A stretch of 64,000 bases of DNA from an uncultured Bacteroidales bacterium (GCA_903923925.1 CAIXZF010000035.1:372001-436000); one strand, 5' to 3'; shown: positions 48,089 to 59,966, numbered from the stretch's first letter. Notes: generated by a model from the sequence alone, not told the origin. Numbers and translations: made by a program.

Positions 48089-49453
48089 ATGAAAAAACTT
48101 ATCCAGACTATACGGAACATCTATAAGATCGAGGAACTCAGGAAAAGGATCCTGTACACTTTAGGCATTTTATTGATATACCGCTTCGGATCATTTATTG
48201 TTTTACCCGGGGTAGATCCTACAATGCTTGGATCTTTACATAAGCAAACAAAGGAGGGGCTTCTTGGTCTTCTCAACATGTTTTCAGGTGGTGCATTCTC
48301 AAATGCTTCAATATTTGCACTTGGAATCATGCCTTATATTTCTGCCTCCATTGTAGTACAGTTGTTGGGTATGGCAATCCCGTATTTTCAAAAACTACAG
48401 AAAGAGGGAGAAAGTGGAAGGAAAAAAATTAATCAGATTACACGTTATTTAACTGTGATTATTCTTATTTTTCAGAGCCCTGGATATATTGCAAATTTGG
48501 TCTCACAATTACCAAATGAGGCATTTTACCCATTTTCGCCAGATTCTCCACCAACAAGATTCTTCTGGGTTTCGTCTGTAATTTTGCTTACAGCGGGATC
48601 CATGTTTGTAATGTGGTTAGGAGAAAAAATTACAGACAAAGGTTTAGGAAATGGAATTTCACTTATAATCATGGTTGGTATCATGGCGAGATTACCTTTT
48701 GCTCTAGCTGGGGAATTTGTTTCCCGTATGGAAGAGAAAGGTGGTGGAGGTTTAGTGATTTTTATTATTGAAATAGCTGTTTTAGTTTTGGTTATCCTAT
48801 TGTGTATTCTACTTGTTCAAGGGACTCGTAAAATACCTGTACAATATGCGAAACGTATTGTAGGGAATAAGCAGTATGGTGGAGTAAGACAATACATTCC
48901 ATTAAAAGTGAATGCTGCTGGAGTTATGCCAATTATTTTTGCGCAGGCAATTATGTTTCTTCCTGTAACTTTGGCAGGATTTGCCAAGTCTGATGCAATG
49001 AGTGGATTTATAGGAGCATTTGTAAATTTTAACGGCTTTTGGTATAATTTTACTTTTGCCGTAATGATTATAGCATTTACATATTTCTATACTGCGATTA
49101 CGGTTAACCCGAATCAAATGGCAGAAGATATGAAGAAGAATGGAGGATTTATTCCTGGGGTAAAACCTGGCAGGAAAACTTCTGATTTCATTGATTCTAT
49201 TATGTCGAAGATAACTTTTCCAGGTTCATTATTTCTAGCGTTAGTTGCTATTATGCCTGCATTTATTCGATTTGCTGGTGTTAATTCTCAATTTGCTCAG
49301 TTTTATGGTGGAACCTCATTATTAATCTTAGTGGGTGTTGTTTTAGATACTCTACAGCAGATTGAAAGTTACCTGTTAATGAGGCATTACGATGGACTTA
49401 TGAAATCAGGAAGAATTAAAGGAAGGTCATCTTCAATGGCCATGACCGGCTAA
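48089..49453 (+). CDS. secY: Protein translocase subunit SecY
   Basis: 454 residues with ten predicted membrane segments, forming the protein-conducting channel with SecE and SecG. Seen are the plug region after TM1 (FSGGAFSNASIFALGIMPYI) and the cytoplasmic loops that bind SecA and ribosome (NPNQMAEDMKKNGGFIPGVK). It is placed after rplO as in most bacteria; adk is absent. Confidence 0.98.
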   Translation: MKKLIQTIRNIYKIEELRKRILYTLGILLIYRFGSFIVLPGVDPTMLGSLHKQTKEGLLGLLNMFSGGAFSNASIFALGIMPYISASIVVQLLGMAIPYFQKLQKEGESGRKKINQITRYLTVIILIFQSPGYIANLVSQLPNEAFYPFSPDSPPTRFFWVSSVILLTAGSMFVMWLGEKITDKGLGNGISLIIMVGIMARLPFALAGEFVSRMEEKGGGGLVIFIIEIAVLVLVILLCILLVQGTRKIPVQYAKRIVGNKQYGGVRQYIPLKVNAAGVMPIIFAQAIMFLPVTLAGFAKSDAMSGFIGAFVNFNGFWYNFTFAVMIIAFTYFYTAITVNPNQMAEDMKKNGGFIPGVKPGRKTSDFIDSIMSKITFPGSLFLALVAIMPAFIRFAGVNSQFAQFYGGTSLLILVGVVLDTLQQIESYLLMRHYDGLMKSGRIKGRSSSMAMTG

Positions 49454-49462
49454 TTATTGGAG

Positions 49463-50248
49463 ATGACAAAGATAGTACCGTTAAAGACGGAAGAGGAAAT
49501 TGAATTAATTAGAGAGAGTTCTTTGCTTGTTGGAAAAACGCTCGCCGAGGTAGCTAAGTTTATAAAACCTGGTGTTAAAACGAGTGAACTGGATGAAATT
49601 GCAGAAAGTTATATAAGAAGTAATCATGCTGTACCAGGTTTTAAAGGGTACAATGGATTTCCTAAAACACTATGCATATCGATAAATGAACAAGTTGTTC
49701 ATGGGATTCCGGGAAACAGAGTTTTATGTGAAGGTGATATTGTTTCGGTTGATTGTGGTGTATTAATGAATGGCTTTTATGGTGATTCTGCGTATACATT
49801 TGGAGTTGGGAAGGTAAAAGAGCAATATCAACATTTAATGGAGATTACTAAATCTTCACTGGAAAGAGGAATAAATTTGGCAGTTTCGGGTAAGAGGGTT
49901 GGAGACATTGGGTATGAGATACAGCAATATGTTGAAGGATTTGGGTACTCAGTTGTTCGTGATTTAGTTGGGCATGGTGTTGGAAGGAAGTTGCATGAAA
50001 AACCTGAAGTACCGAACTTTGGGCGAAGAGGAGAGGGGATGATGTTAACTGAGGGAATGGTAATCTGTATCGAACCGATGATAAATTTTGGTAAAAAGGC
50101 TGTTATGCAGGAAAGAGATGGATGGACTATAAGGACAAAAGATAGTTTACCCTCAGCACATTATGAACATGTAGTAGCGATAAGAAAAGATAAAGCTGAA
50201 GTTCTTTCCAGTTTTGAAGAGATAGAGCAGGTATTGAACATCAAATAA
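49463..50248 (+). CDS. map: Methionine aminopeptidase type I
   Basis: 261 residues from the ATG at 49463; a TTG two codons upstream is possible but less likely. Metal ligands of the pita-bread fold are visible in [27 protein letters not shown] and the EHVVAI region. It removes the initiator Met from new proteins. It lies 9 bases after secY. Confidence 0.95.
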   Translation: MTKIVPLKTEEEIELIRESSLLVGKTLAEVAKFIKPGVKTSELDEIAESYIRSNHAVPGFKGYNGFPKTLCISINEQVVHGIPGNRVLCEGDIVSVDCGVLMNGFYGDSAYTFGVGKVKEQYQHLMEITKSSLERGINLAVSGKRVGDIGYEIQQYVEGFGYSVVRDLVGHGVGRKLHEKPEVPNFGRRGEGMMLTEGMVICIEPMINFGKKAVMQERDGWTIRTKDSLPSAHYEHVVAIRKDKAEVLSSFEEIEQVLNIK

Positions 50249-50255
50249 AACAAAT

Positions 50256-50474
50256 ATGGCAAAACAACTCATCATCGAACAAGATGGGATTGTGAAGGAG
50301 AGTTTAGGTAATGCAATGTTTAGAGTAGAGCTTGAAAATGGTCATGTAATAATGGCACATATTTCTGGTAAAATGAGAATGCATTATATAAAAATATTGC
50401 CGGGTGATAAGGTTAAGATAGAAATGTCACCTTATGATCTGACAAAGGGAAGGATAACATTCAGGTATAAATAG
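50256..50474 (+). CDS. infA: Translation initiation factor IF-1
   Basis: 72 residues, one S1/OB fold, the standard length. [18 protein letters not shown] and [20 protein letters not shown] are canonical. It occupies the ribosomal A site during initiation. It starts 7 bases after map. Confidence 0.98.
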   Translation: MAKQLIIEQDGIVKESLGNAMFRVELENGHVIMAHISGKMRMHYIKILPGDKVKIEMSPYDLTKGRITFRYK

Positions 50475-50490
50475 TTTAACTTCAGATACA

Positions 50491-50607
50491 ATGAAAGTTC
50501 GTGCATCCGTAAAAAAAAGAACAGCTGACTGCAAGATTGTCAGGAGAAAAGGAAAAATTTTTGTTATTAACAAAAAGAACCCTAAGTACAAACAAAGACA
50601 GGGTTAA
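50491..50607 (+). CDS. rpmJ: 50S ribosomal protein L36, zinc-free form
   Basis: 38 residues: [17 protein letters not shown], followed by [12 protein letters not shown] and ending KYKQRQG. The zinc ligands of the classic form (C11, C14, C27, H33) are reduced to C14 only, with T, N and Y at the others. This is a zinc-independent L36. It lies between infA and rpsM as expected. Confidence 0.93.
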   Translation: MKVRASVKKRTADCKIVRRKGKIFVINKKNPKYKQRQG

Positions 50608-50638
50608 AAACGAATTGAAACTTCAATTATAAAACAAT

Positions 50639-51022
50639 ATGGCACGTATAGCTGGTATTGATTTACCGAAGAATAAGCAAGGTGAAATAGGTCTTACCTA
50701 CATTTTTGGGATAGGCAAGAGCAGTGCGCAGAATATTCTTATTCAGGCAGATGTTGACCTTTACAAAAAGGTTCAGGATTGGAATGATGACGAATTGACC
50801 CGAATTAGGAACATTATTAATGAGCAATTCAAAGTCGAGGGTGCATTACGTTCTGAAGTTCAGATGAATATTAAACGACTGATGGACATTGGTTGTTACC
50901 GTGGCATCCGTCATCGTGTGGGGCTTCCAACGCGGGGACAGAGTACGAAGAATAATGCCAGGACCCGTAAGGGGAGGAAGAAAACTGTGACCAACAAAAA
51001 GAAGGCACCTACTAAGGGTTAA
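50639..51022 (+). CDS. rpsM: 30S ribosomal protein S13
   Basis: 127 residues. It forms bridges to the large subunit and touches P-site tRNA with its tail. [11 protein letters not shown], the helix-hairpin-helix region and the C-terminal [20 protein letters not shown] are canonical. Confidence 0.98.
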   Translation: MARIAGIDLPKNKQGEIGLTYIFGIGKSSAQNILIQADVDLYKKVQDWNDDELTRIRNIINEQFKVEGALRSEVQMNIKRLMDIGCYRGIRHRVGLPTRGQSTKNNARTRKGRKKTVTNKKKAPTKG

Positions 51023-51047
51023 TGGTTGAAAATTAATTAATTGAGAT

Positions 51048-51437
51048 ATGGCAAAAACCACAAAGACATCGAAGAAAAGGGTTGTCAAGGTTGATCCGTT
51101 CGGCCGTGCATACATCATGGCATCATTCAACAACCTCATTATTTCATTAACAAATGAGCTTGGACAAGTGATAGCCTGGTCGTCAGCAGGGAAAATGGGA
51201 TTCAAGGGTTCAAAGAAGAATACACCATATGCAGCTCAGGTGGCAGCAGGAGATTGTTCTAAAGTGGCCTACGACCTGGGACTTCGGAAAGTTAAAGTAT
51301 TTGTTAAAGGACCGGGAGCTGGAAGAGAATCTGCAATTCGTACGATACATTCAGCTGGTATTGAAGTTTTGGAGATTGTAGATATTACTCCATTACCACA
51401 TAATGGATGCCGTCCACCAAAAAGGAGAAGGGTCTAA
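51048..51437 (+). CDS. rpsK: 30S ribosomal protein S11
   Basis: 129 residues. It forms the platform near the E-site codon. [20 protein letters not shown] and the C-terminal [15 protein letters not shown] are canonical. In the 76 bases before rpsD a weak hairpin (51444-51463, arms AATCAG and CTGATT) lies before a T-poor stretch. Confidence 0.98.
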   Translation: MAKTTKTSKKRVVKVDPFGRAYIMASFNNLIISLTNELGQVIAWSSAGKMGFKGSKKNTPYAAQVAAGDCSKVAYDLGLRKVKVFVKGPGAGRESAIRTIHSAGIEVLEIVDITPLPHNGCRPPKRRRV

Positions 51438-51513
51438 TCATAAAATCAGGAAAAAATCTGATTTCTTTATTAGATGGAATTTGTATAGAAAAGCAAATCG
51501 TAATTAATTAGAT

Positions 51514-52122
51514 ATGGCAAGATATATCGGTCCAAAGACCAAGATCGCGAGGAAATTCAAGGAGCCTATTTATGGGCCAGATAAGTATTACGAAAAAAAG
51601 GGTTATCCTCCCGGACAGCATGGTTCATCAAAACGCAGGAAGAAAACCTCGGAGTATGGTACTCAGTTGATGGAAAAGCAGAAAGCAAAATACACATATG
51701 GTATTTTGGAAAGACAGTTCAAAAAGACATTTGAAAGAGCGGCAAGAAAATCAGGAGTTACAGGAACAATTTTGCTTCAATTCATTGAAGCCAGGCTGGA
51801 TAATGTAGTTTACAGGTTAGGCATTTCGCCTTCACGTGCTGGAGCCAGGCAGTTGGTTTCTCATTGTCATATTACTGTTAATGGTAAGGTAGTTAATGTA
51901 CCTTCGTTTGAATGTAAAGCTGGTGATGTAGTAGCCGTTAGAGAAAAATCAAAATCACTGGAATCAATAACCGATTCACTACTAAGTGGCAGATCAGCCA
52001 AGTACCCTTGGTTAGAATGGGATCAGGCAACATTAAAAGGAGTTTTTACAAAATTTCCTGAACGTGATGAAATTCCTGAGAACATCAAAGAACAATTGAT
52101 CGTCGAGTTATACTCCAAGTAA
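51514..52122 (+). CDS. rpsD: 30S ribosomal protein S4
   Basis: 202 residues. It is a primary 16S binder and assembly nucleator. The N-terminal region ([16 protein letters not shown]) has no zinc cysteines. The S4 RNA-binding domain reads [20 protein letters not shown]. It may control the alpha operon, as in other bacteria. Confidence 0.98.
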   Translation: MARYIGPKTKIARKFKEPIYGPDKYYEKKGYPPGQHGSSKRRKKTSEYGTQLMEKQKAKYTYGILERQFKKTFERAARKSGVTGTILLQFIEARLDNVVYRLGISPSRAGARQLVSHCHITVNGKVVNVPSFECKAGDVVAVREKSKSLESITDSLLSGRSAKYPWLEWDQATLKGVFTKFPERDEIPENIKEQLIVELYSK

Positions 52123-52159
52123 TTTTACCCATTCAGTCAACAATACTAAGAGGCAAATT

Positions 52160-53152
52160 ATGGCAATTTTAACATTTCAGAAGCCCGACAAGGTAATAAT
52201 GCTTGAATCGGACGATAACAAAGGAGTCTTTGAATTCCGTCCGCTTGAACCTGGTTTTGGTATCACGATTGGAAATGCCTTAAGAAGGATTTTGTTGTCA
52301 TCGCTAGAAGGGTTTGCTATTACTTCGATTCGGATTGAAGGTGTAGATCACGAATTTTCATCGCTCAAAGGAGTTGTTGAAGATATTGCTGAAATAATTT
52401 TAAACATCAAGCAAATTCGTTTCAGAAGGCAACTGGACAGTGAAACAAGTGAAAAAGTCCATGTTGTTATTGGAAACCAGGATTTATTCAAAGCGGGAGA
52501 CATCAATAAATTTTTATCAGTATTTCAGGTTTTAAATCCAGAGCTTGTGATCTGTCATATGGATCCATCAATTAAATTTTCGATGGAGATAACGATAGAT
52601 AAAGGCAGAGGATATATTCCAGCAGAAGAAAATAAGATACTTAATGCACCCATAGGAACAATTTTTATTGATTCTATTCATACTCCTATTAAAAATGTTA
52701 AGTTCACAATTGAGAACTTCAGAGTAGAACAGAAAACAGATTATGAGAAATTGGTTTTAGATGTGTTAACAGATGGTTCAATTAACCCTAAAGAGGCATT
52801 AAAAGAGGCAGCAAAGATTCTAATTCATCATTTTATGTTATTCTCAGATGAGAAAATTAAACTTGATGTTGAAGAAAAGACTGTTACAGAGGAATTTGAT
52901 GAGAATACTTTGCATGTCAGACAATTACTGAAAACTAAGTTAGTGGATATGGATCTGTCGGTTAGAGCATTAAATTGCTTAAAAGCTGCAGATGTTGAAA
53001 CATTGGGAGATTTAGTTGCTTTTAATAAGAACGATTTGCTAAAGTTCAGGAATTTTGGAAAGAAATCATTGACCGAGCTAGAAGAACTTGTAAAGACCAA
53101 GGGTTTAGAATTCGGGATGAATGTTACTAAGTATAAATTAGATAAGGAATAA
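52160..53152 (+). CDS. rpoA: DNA-directed RNA polymerase subunit alpha
   Basis: 330 residues. The N-terminal dimerisation domain (about 1-230; [20 protein letters not shown]) starts assembly of the polymerase. The C-terminal domain (about 250-330) has [19 protein letters not shown] and [11 protein letters not shown], which contact promoter upstream DNA and activators. It starts 37 bases after rpsD. Confidence 0.98.
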   Translation: MAILTFQKPDKVIMLESDDNKGVFEFRPLEPGFGITIGNALRRILLSSLEGFAITSIRIEGVDHEFSSLKGVVEDIAEIILNIKQIRFRRQLDSETSEKVHVVIGNQDLFKAGDINKFLSVFQVLNPELVICHMDPSIKFSMEITIDKGRGYIPAEENKILNAPIGTIFIDSIHTPIKNVKFTIENFRVEQKTDYEKLVLDVLTDGSINPKEALKEAAKILIHHFMLFSDEKIKLDVEEKTVTEEFDENTLHVRQLLKTKLVDMDLSVRALNCLKAADVETLGDLVAFNKNDLLKFRNFGKKSLTELEELVKTKGLEFGMNVTKYKLDKE

Positions 53153-53156
53153 AGAG

Positions 53157-53672
53157 ATGAGACACCGCAAAAGTTTCAATCATTTAAGCAGGACAAGCTC
53201 GCATAGGAAAGCAATGTTGTCGAATATGGCGACTTCTCTTATTCTGCACAAACGATTAAATACAACTTTGGCAAAAGCCAAAGCATTAAGATCCTATGTT
53301 GAACCGCTGATTACCAAATCAAAGGATGATTCAACACACTCCAGGAGGGTTGTTTTTAGCTATCTTCAAAGCAAAGAGGCTGTAACTGAACTTTTCAGAG
53401 ATATTTCACAAAAGGTTGCTAATCGCCCGGGCGGTTACACCAGAATTTTCAAAACCGGAATGCGACTGGGGGATAATGCAGAAATGTGCCTTATCGAGTT
53501 AGTTGATTACAATGAAACCTATACTTCAGAAGTTAGGGATACAAAGTCAAAGACTACCAAGCGCAGACGTGGTACAGGAGGCAAGAAAAAAGCTGATGAT
53601 ACCAAGGTTTCTAATGCAACTACGAATGTTCCGAATCAGACAGTTACTCCTGAAGAAGAGGTTCAAGCCTGA
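53157..53672 (+). CDS. rplQ: 50S ribosomal protein L17 with extended tail
   Basis: 171 residues. The first 115 are the standard L17 core ([20 protein letters not shown]). The remaining 55 form a charged, Thr-rich tail ([17 protein letters not shown]) typical of Bacteroidota L17 and probably disordered. It starts 4 bases after rpoA and closes the cluster. Confidence 0.96.
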   Translation: MRHRKSFNHLSRTSSHRKAMLSNMATSLILHKRLNTTLAKAKALRSYVEPLITKSKDDSTHSRRVVFSYLQSKEAVTELFRDISQKVANRPGGYTRIFKTGMRLGDNAEMCLIELVDYNETYTSEVRDTKSKTTKRRRGTGGKKKADDTKVSNATTNVPNQTVTPEEEVQA

Positions 53673-53696
53673 TATAGATTTAAAGCAGACCTTAGT

Positions 53697-53732
53697 AGAA
53701 GGACAGGGCGCAAGGCTGCTTTGTCCTTTTTT
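53697..53732 (+). terminator. Terminator of the ribosomal cluster
   Basis: AAGGACA (53699-53705) pairs with TGTCCTT (53722-53728), followed by a run of eight T residues. The loop of about 16 bases is longer than average. Confidence 0.8.
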
Positions 53733-53787
53733 TTATTTACTTTTGAAGTATCTATTTTAATGATTTAACATTATTATCGCATTGTAA

Positions 53788-55125
<1,338 letters not shown>

Positions 55126-55313
55126 TTTGTAAGATATCAAATTATCCTGGAAATACTATCTCAGAGCATTTTCTGAAGTACAATTAAGTCAATGTTCAGG
55201 ATTGTAAAAAATCAGGAATTGTAAAAGACAAAATTTAATATCAATAGGAGAAATTAACCGATATTCCTTTGCTGGTTGCTTTATAATTGTTCAATACTTA
55301 AAATGCTTAAAAA

Positions 55314-56435
55314 ATGCGAGTATTAAATTTTATGACCATTTGTTTTTTAGTTTTTAGCTTTCACACAACGGCTGATGCGCAATCAAAAGTGAAGGAGACG
55401 TTTGTTAAAGGAATTTTAAAAGGTCAGCCTGGGGTTACTGAAATTCTTTTGAAAATTCCTAATAAAGAAGCAAATGTGGTATCATCGTCTAAGATAGCTG
55501 CAGACGGCAGTTTTTTAATCAATGTGCCAATTTTGGAGACTAATTTATACAAGCTTTGGATTAGTGACAATAGCAATATGTTATTGGTAGTATCTCCCGG
55601 AGACCAGATTGAGATTAATGCCAATTCTGCTGCCTTGACTTTTCAACCTGAAATAAAGGGTAGTAGTGAAACGAAATTATTGCATTTTACATTAGGTGAA
55701 ATTTCTACCATTAATGCTCAGCTGGATAGTATAGAAAAAGTTTATAAAGCCAATCAGGCATCACCAAAAATAGATTCTATTCTGCCCGCTTTACAGGCTC
55801 AGTTCATGCAGCGAGATGCGGTGAAAAAGGATATTATCAGAAAATTTATTAGTATTAATAGTGGCTCTCTGTCCTGCTTAGTATTTATTGATAATCTGGA
55901 ATTGGAAACAGAATTTCCAGTTTATGATTTAATGGATCAGGCATTGAATAAAAAATATCCTAAGAATTTGTTTGTCAAAGATTTTCATGTAAAGGTTGAG
56001 GCTGAAAGATCAACAGCAATTGGAGCAATAGCCCCAGAAATTAGTTTGACAGATACAAATGGGAAAATTGTCCCATTATCATCTTTAAGGGGTAAGATTG
56101 TGTTAATCGATTTTTGGGCATCCTGGTGCGGTCCATGCAGAAAGGAAAACCCTCATGTTGTTGAAGTATTTCAGAAATACCATGCGCAAGGGTTTGAGGT
56201 ATTCAGCGTTTCTTTAGATCGGGATAGAGATAAGTGGATAGATGCGATCAAGAAAGATGGTTTAACCTGGACACATGTGAGCGATTTACAATACTGGAAA
56301 AGTGAGGGAGCAAAAACATATGGAATAAGTGCCATCCCCGCAACAGTATTGATTGACAAGGATGGCAAAATCATATCGAAGAAGCTGAGAGGCCCTAGTC
56401 TAGATGAAAAGTTAAAGGAGATTTTCGGGTTTTAA
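55314..56435 (+). CDS. DUF4369-type/TlpA-like thiol-disulfide oxidoreductase
   Basis: 373 residues. A signal peptide (about 1-23, ending ADAQ) is followed by a beta-rich N-terminal domain (about 28-130) typical of DUF4369 proteins, a helical middle part (about 130-235), and a thioredoxin-like domain (about 240-373) with active site WCGPC near residue 271 and cis-Pro in IPATVLID. It is likely a periplasmic or outer-envelope thiol reductase. The C-terminal domain resembles the shorter protein at 30120-30674. Its stop codon directly abuts that of the convergent FKBP gene, with no terminator between them. Confidence 0.9.
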   Translation: MRVLNFMTICFLVFSFHTTADAQSKVKETFVKGILKGQPGVTEILLKIPNKEANVVSSSKIAADGSFLINVPILETNLYKLWISDNSNMLLVVSPGDQIEINANSAALTFQPEIKGSSETKLLHFTLGEISTINAQLDSIEKVYKANQASPKIDSILPALQAQFMQRDAVKKDIIRKFISINSGSLSCLVFIDNLELETEFPVYDLMDQALNKKYPKNLFVKDFHVKVEAERSTAIGAIAPEISLTDTNGKIVPLSSLRGKIVLIDFWASWCGPCRKENPHVVEVFQKYHAQGFEVFSVSLDRDRDKWIDAIKKDGLTWTHVSDLQYWKSEGAKTYGISAIPATVLIDKDGKIISKKLRGPSLDEKLKEIFGF

Positions 56436-57164
56436 TTATTTTTTCTTGATAGAAATCAACTCAACATCAAAGATCAATAATGAACCTGCAGGAATTGGTC
56501 CAACTTCTCTATCACCATAAGCAAGTTCAGAAGGTATATAAAGCATCATTCTTCCACCGGGTTTAATGTGCTGTAAACCTTCTGTCCATCCAGGAATTAC
56601 ACCTGATAAAGGAAAACTTACTGGCTGACCGGATTCACGCGAAGAATCGAAAGTGGTTCCATCAATAAGTGTGCCTGTATAGTGAACGGTAACAGTATCA
56701 GATGGTAGCGGAAAACTTCCTTCTCCTGGGGTTAATATTTTGTACTGCATTCCACTTGGTAATTCAATAATCCCTGTGTTTTTCTTGTTTTGTGCGAGAT
56801 AAGCTATTGCCATTGCTTTATTTTCTTTTGATTTCATAGATTTTTGAGCGTCTTGTTTAGATGATAATTCCTCCTGAAAGGCTTTCATTATTTTTTCAAC
56901 CTGAGCTTTATTGAAGACCAGTGAATCTATCCCTGACATAGCATCTTTCAGCCCTTTATAAAAGATTTCCGGGTTTACTTCTATACCGTTTTGCTTAATA
57001 TTGCGAGAAATATCTGCTCCAAGGATATAGGATACAGTGTCTTTTTTAGTTTTAAATTCTAATTTCTGATCAGTTTCTTTCTTTTCTTTTTTTGATTTGT
57101 CCTGAGCAAAAATAATACCTGATGAAAACACTGTCAAAAGGCTGAAAATGATTAATTTCTTCAT
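56436..57164 (-). CDS. Secreted FKBP-type peptidyl-prolyl isomerase (FkpA/Mip-like)
   Basis: 242 residues. A signal peptide (1-21, ending IIFAQ) precedes an N-terminal helical dimerisation region (about 40-125) and an FKBP domain (about 135-240; VTVHYTGTLIDGTTFDSS, IPGWTEGLQHIKPGG, AYGDREVG). It speeds proline isomerisation in envelope proteins. The layout matches FkpA and Mip. Confidence 0.93.
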   Translation of the reverse strand: MKKLIIFSLLTVFSSGIIFAQDKSKKEKKETDQKLEFKTKKDTVSYILGADISRNIKQNGIEVNPEIFYKGLKDAMSGIDSLVFNKAQVEKIMKAFQEELSSKQDAQKSMKSKENKAMAIAYLAQNKKNTGIIELPSGMQYKILTPGEGSFPLPSDTVTVHYTGTLIDGTTFDSSRESGQPVSFPLSGVIPGWTEGLQHIKPGGRMMLYIPSELAYGDREVGPIPAGSLLIFDVELISIKKK

Positions 57165-57224
57165 GTTTAAGTATTTTAAATTTGAGAATGCAAAAGTAAT
57201 TCTATTCTGTGGAAGAAAAAAGCG

Positions 57225-57767
57225 CTAGTTATTATCGAGCCAATCAGTTATTTCTGTGGACATAGGATTAACCTTTGACGGAAAACTGCCACGCAAATTA
57301 CCTGCCTCATCGATAAGAAATTTTTGAAAATTCCATTGTACAGGTGCATCAAGTACTCCATTATCGGATTTTTGAGTCAACCATTGGTACAAAGGGTGAA
57401 TATCGTTTCCTTTTACTGATATCTTTGACATTACTGGGAATGTAACTCCATAATTTTTCGTACAGAATTCGGCGATATCTGCATTTGAACCTGGCTCCTG
57501 CGCGCCAAAATTATTGGCGGGAAATGCGATAATAGTGAATTTATCACCACCATATTTCTTATAGAGGTCTTCCAGATCTTTGTATTGAGGTGTATAGCCG
57601 CATTTTGAGGCAACATTGACAAGTAGTACCTTCTTGCCTTTGAGACTTGATAAATCAAAGGGTTTGCCATTGATATCATTAACTTTAAAACTGTATAAGT
57701 TTTTTTGTTGCGCGTGGCTCACAGAAAGAACGCTAAGAAATATTAAAGAAAAAAGAATTGTTTTCAT
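57225..57767 (-). CDS. Secreted glutathione-peroxidase-like protein
   Basis: 180 residues with a signal peptide (about 1-19). The peroxidatic Cys is C55 (VASKCGYT); catalytic partners Q90, W145 and N146 are present (FGAQEP, WNFQKF). The usual resolving Cys in FPCNQFG is replaced (FPANNFG, A84), so a thioredoxin-type resolving step in the same chain is missing. A Cys at 102 (EFCTKN) might serve instead. It probably reduces peroxides in the periplasm. Confidence 0.92.
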   Translation of the reverse strand: MKTILFSLIFLSVLSVSHAQQKNLYSFKVNDINGKPFDLSSLKGKKVLLVNVASKCGYTPQYKDLEDLYKKYGGDKFTIIAFPANNFGAQEPGSNADIAEFCTKNYGVTFPVMSKISVKGNDIHPLYQWLTQKSDNGVLDAPVQWNFQKFLIDEAGNLRGSFPSKVNPMSTEITDWLDNN

Positions 57768-57849
57768 GAGTTGATTTGATTATTAATTAGAATTACAAAT
57801 TTAACAACTCAGTACAAACAAAGTTGTTAAAAATTCATAACTTAGATAA

Positions 57850-58557
57850 TTAAAGGAAAAGAATTTTGTCTTCGGTTATCAAAGGTCTGTTTAAATACCG
57901 CAACAATAACTGTGCAATAGTAACAACATCCTTTTGGCAATATCTAACAATCCTTTCGATATCATGGTCAATCCAGTATACGGCTCCTACATCATTTCCA
58001 TCAATATCATCTTTAGGATCGGCAATTTTGAAAAGTAGTGAGAGAAGTTGGAGAGATGTGTAGTTTTTATAATCTCCGAATTTCCATAATTCCAAAGTGT
58101 CGAGATGAGCGACTTCCCATGGTTTTTTGCCTGCAGTATTGATAATATCAGGGAGAGGCAGACTATTAATAAGTAAACGGCGTGCGATATATGGAAAATC
58201 AAATTCTTTTCCATTATGTGCACATAAACGGGCGTTTTTTTTATTTGCGAATTTCTCCAAAGTATGACAGAAATCTTCTAGCAATTTCTGTTCATTGTCG
58301 CCATAGAATGATTTAATTCGTAATTCATTATTTTGAAGGCATCCGACAGAAATGCATATAATTTTCCCAAATTCTGCGTAAATGCCTGCTTTTTTATACG
58401 TTACAGAGTGTTCTTCATTTTCGGATGTTTTAATATACTTTGATTTTTTATCCCATAATTTCTGAAAAGTTCCTGGTAATGATTCGTAAGAATTGTATGC
58501 AGAGACAGTTTCAATATCCAGAAAAAGGATGTTTGAGATGTTAATGTTTTTTAGCAT
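57850..58557 (-). CDS. DnaQ-fold 3'-5' exonuclease (PolB-like)
   Basis: 235 residues. Exonuclease motifs: FLDIET (ExoI), CAHNGKEFDFPYI (ExoII) and YCQKDVVTIAQL (ExoIII-like) give the metal-binding acids. It resembles the predicted PolB-like 3'-5' exonuclease family (PF10108). It stands alone with no polymerase domain; the substrate is unknown. Confidence 0.85.
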   Translation of the reverse strand: MLKNINISNILFLDIETVSAYNSYESLPGTFQKLWDKKSKYIKTSENEEHSVTYKKAGIYAEFGKIICISVGCLQNNELRIKSFYGDNEQKLLEDFCHTLEKFANKKNARLCAHNGKEFDFPYIARRLLINSLPLPDIINTAGKKPWEVAHLDTLELWKFGDYKNYTSLQLLSLLFKIADPKDDIDGNDVGAVYWIDHDIERIVRYCQKDVVTIAQLLLRYLNRPLITEDKILFL

Positions 58558-58637
58558 AATCCTGATTGATTTTACTGATCTTTGTTAAGATTTTATTTAT
58601 CGGTTATTGAATTCTGAAATTTGAGATTTTTAACATT

Positions 58638-59954
58638 ATGAAGAGTTTGAAATTAGTATCTGCATTATTTCTTTGTGGAGTTACATTAGTTATGGTTTTG
58701 TCAGTATTTTCTTGCAAAAAGGATAAAGAAACCGCCCTTCCTAATATTGAATTTCTGAGTCCTTCTGATTATCAATCTTTTATTATTCCAGATTCTATTC
58801 ATGTTGTTGCAAATATTACATGTGATGATGAAATAACAGCTATTGATGTGAAGCTTGTGGATGAAAATTTTGTTCCAGTTGGACATACCATGAGTTTTTT
58901 ACCTAATGTTAAAGCATATAAGCTTGATGTCTTTTACTATATATACGAAAGTCAGCTTCCAAGTGGGAAGTATTATGTTGAAATTTCTGCACATTCATCA
59001 AATAATAGTAAGTACAAGCAAAAAGAAATTCAGATTACCGGAATTCCGAGAAAGTTGAAGAGCCTACTAATATTTACCAGAAACAATGTGAATACTACAG
59101 CTTTATATATGGCTGATTCATTAATGCAAATGACGCTTAAAGGTTTACTTCCTTGTGATTATGGACAATCTTACTTAAGTAGCAGTAACAATTCGATAAG
59201 CCTTGCTGGAAAAGGAATTGGATTGTTGAGTTATTACGATTTAGTTTCAAATACAACATTATGGACGCAAAGCAATCCTAGCACATATTCATTACCTTTT
59301 TATGTTCATTTAAGCCCTGTTTCAAAGGATATTTTGCTCGCTGGCTGCAGTGATGGGCTGATACGAGAGTTTGATACGGACGGGACATACAGGGTTTTCT
59401 CGGATTTTACAGCGTCAAAATACCCATTAAGAATTTGCAAATTTAAAAATTACATAGCCGCTAATGTTCTTACCAAATCCAATTTTGACAGTTATTTAAA
59501 GATCCTTTACTATCCCTCTGGTTCGGTTTATCAGGAAAAACAGATAACTTTCAGAGTTGCCGACATGTATGCCCTGGATGATGACAGGATAATTCTTTTT
59601 GGGAATACCGGGTCGATCGGGAGCATTAATACTTATCGGATTTCAACAAATACAATCTCGAGTTCACATAGTTTTCCGGCTGAAAAGATTGTAAATGTAG
59701 TGAACATTGATTCGTTGAATTACTTGATTTCTACTACTAATAATATTTTTTGGTATGATGCTGAAACAAACACAATGTCAAGCTTTTTGAATAATATCAG
59801 TTCTGTAAAAATACGATATGAGGATTTGTCGAATCAGATATTTGTTGGGCAGACTCATCAAATATCTGTTTACAGTTTTCCTGGAGGGGTATTAAAAAAT
59901 ACGTATAGCGTGAGTGATTCTCTTGTTGATTGCCAATTTCTTTATACAAGGTAA
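58638..59954 (+). CDS. Lipoprotein of unknown function
   Basis: 438 residues. A signal with lipobox-like VFSC places the lipidated Cys at residue 26. The next 110 residues look like an Ig/bacterial surface fold (IEFLSPSDYQSF, SGKYYVEISAHS). The rest, about 140-438, has regularly spaced beta strands that suggest a propeller. I recognise no family or catalytic motif. The next gene (mnmD-like) begins 12 bases later on the same strand. Confidence 0.75.
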   Translation: MKSLKLVSALFLCGVTLVMVLSVFSCKKDKETALPNIEFLSPSDYQSFIIPDSIHVVANITCDDEITAIDVKLVDENFVPVGHTMSFLPNVKAYKLDVFYYIYESQLPSGKYYVEISAHSSNNSKYKQKEIQITGIPRKLKSLLIFTRNNVNTTALYMADSLMQMTLKGLLPCDYGQSYLSSSNNSISLAGKGIGLLSYYDLVSNTTLWTQSNPSTYSLPFYVHLSPVSKDILLAGCSDGLIREFDTDGTYRVFSDFTASKYPLRICKFKNYIAANVLTKSNFDSYLKILYYPSGSVYQEKQITFRVADMYALDDDRIILFGNTGSIGSINTYRISTNTISSSHSFPAEKIVNVVNIDSLNYLISTTNNIFWYDAETNTMSSFLNNISSVKIRYEDLSNQIFVGQTHQISVYSFPGGVLKNTYSVSDSLVDCQFLYTR

Positions 59955-59966
59955 ATTTTGTTCAGA

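Noticed and set aside
51444-51463. Hairpin between rpsK and rpsD as an internal terminator
   Set aside because: The 6-base stem is weak and the following bases have no real T-run.
59958-59966. TTG start three codons upstream for the mnmD-like gene
   Set aside because: The ATG at 59967 gives a normal N-terminus and adequate distance from the upstream stop.
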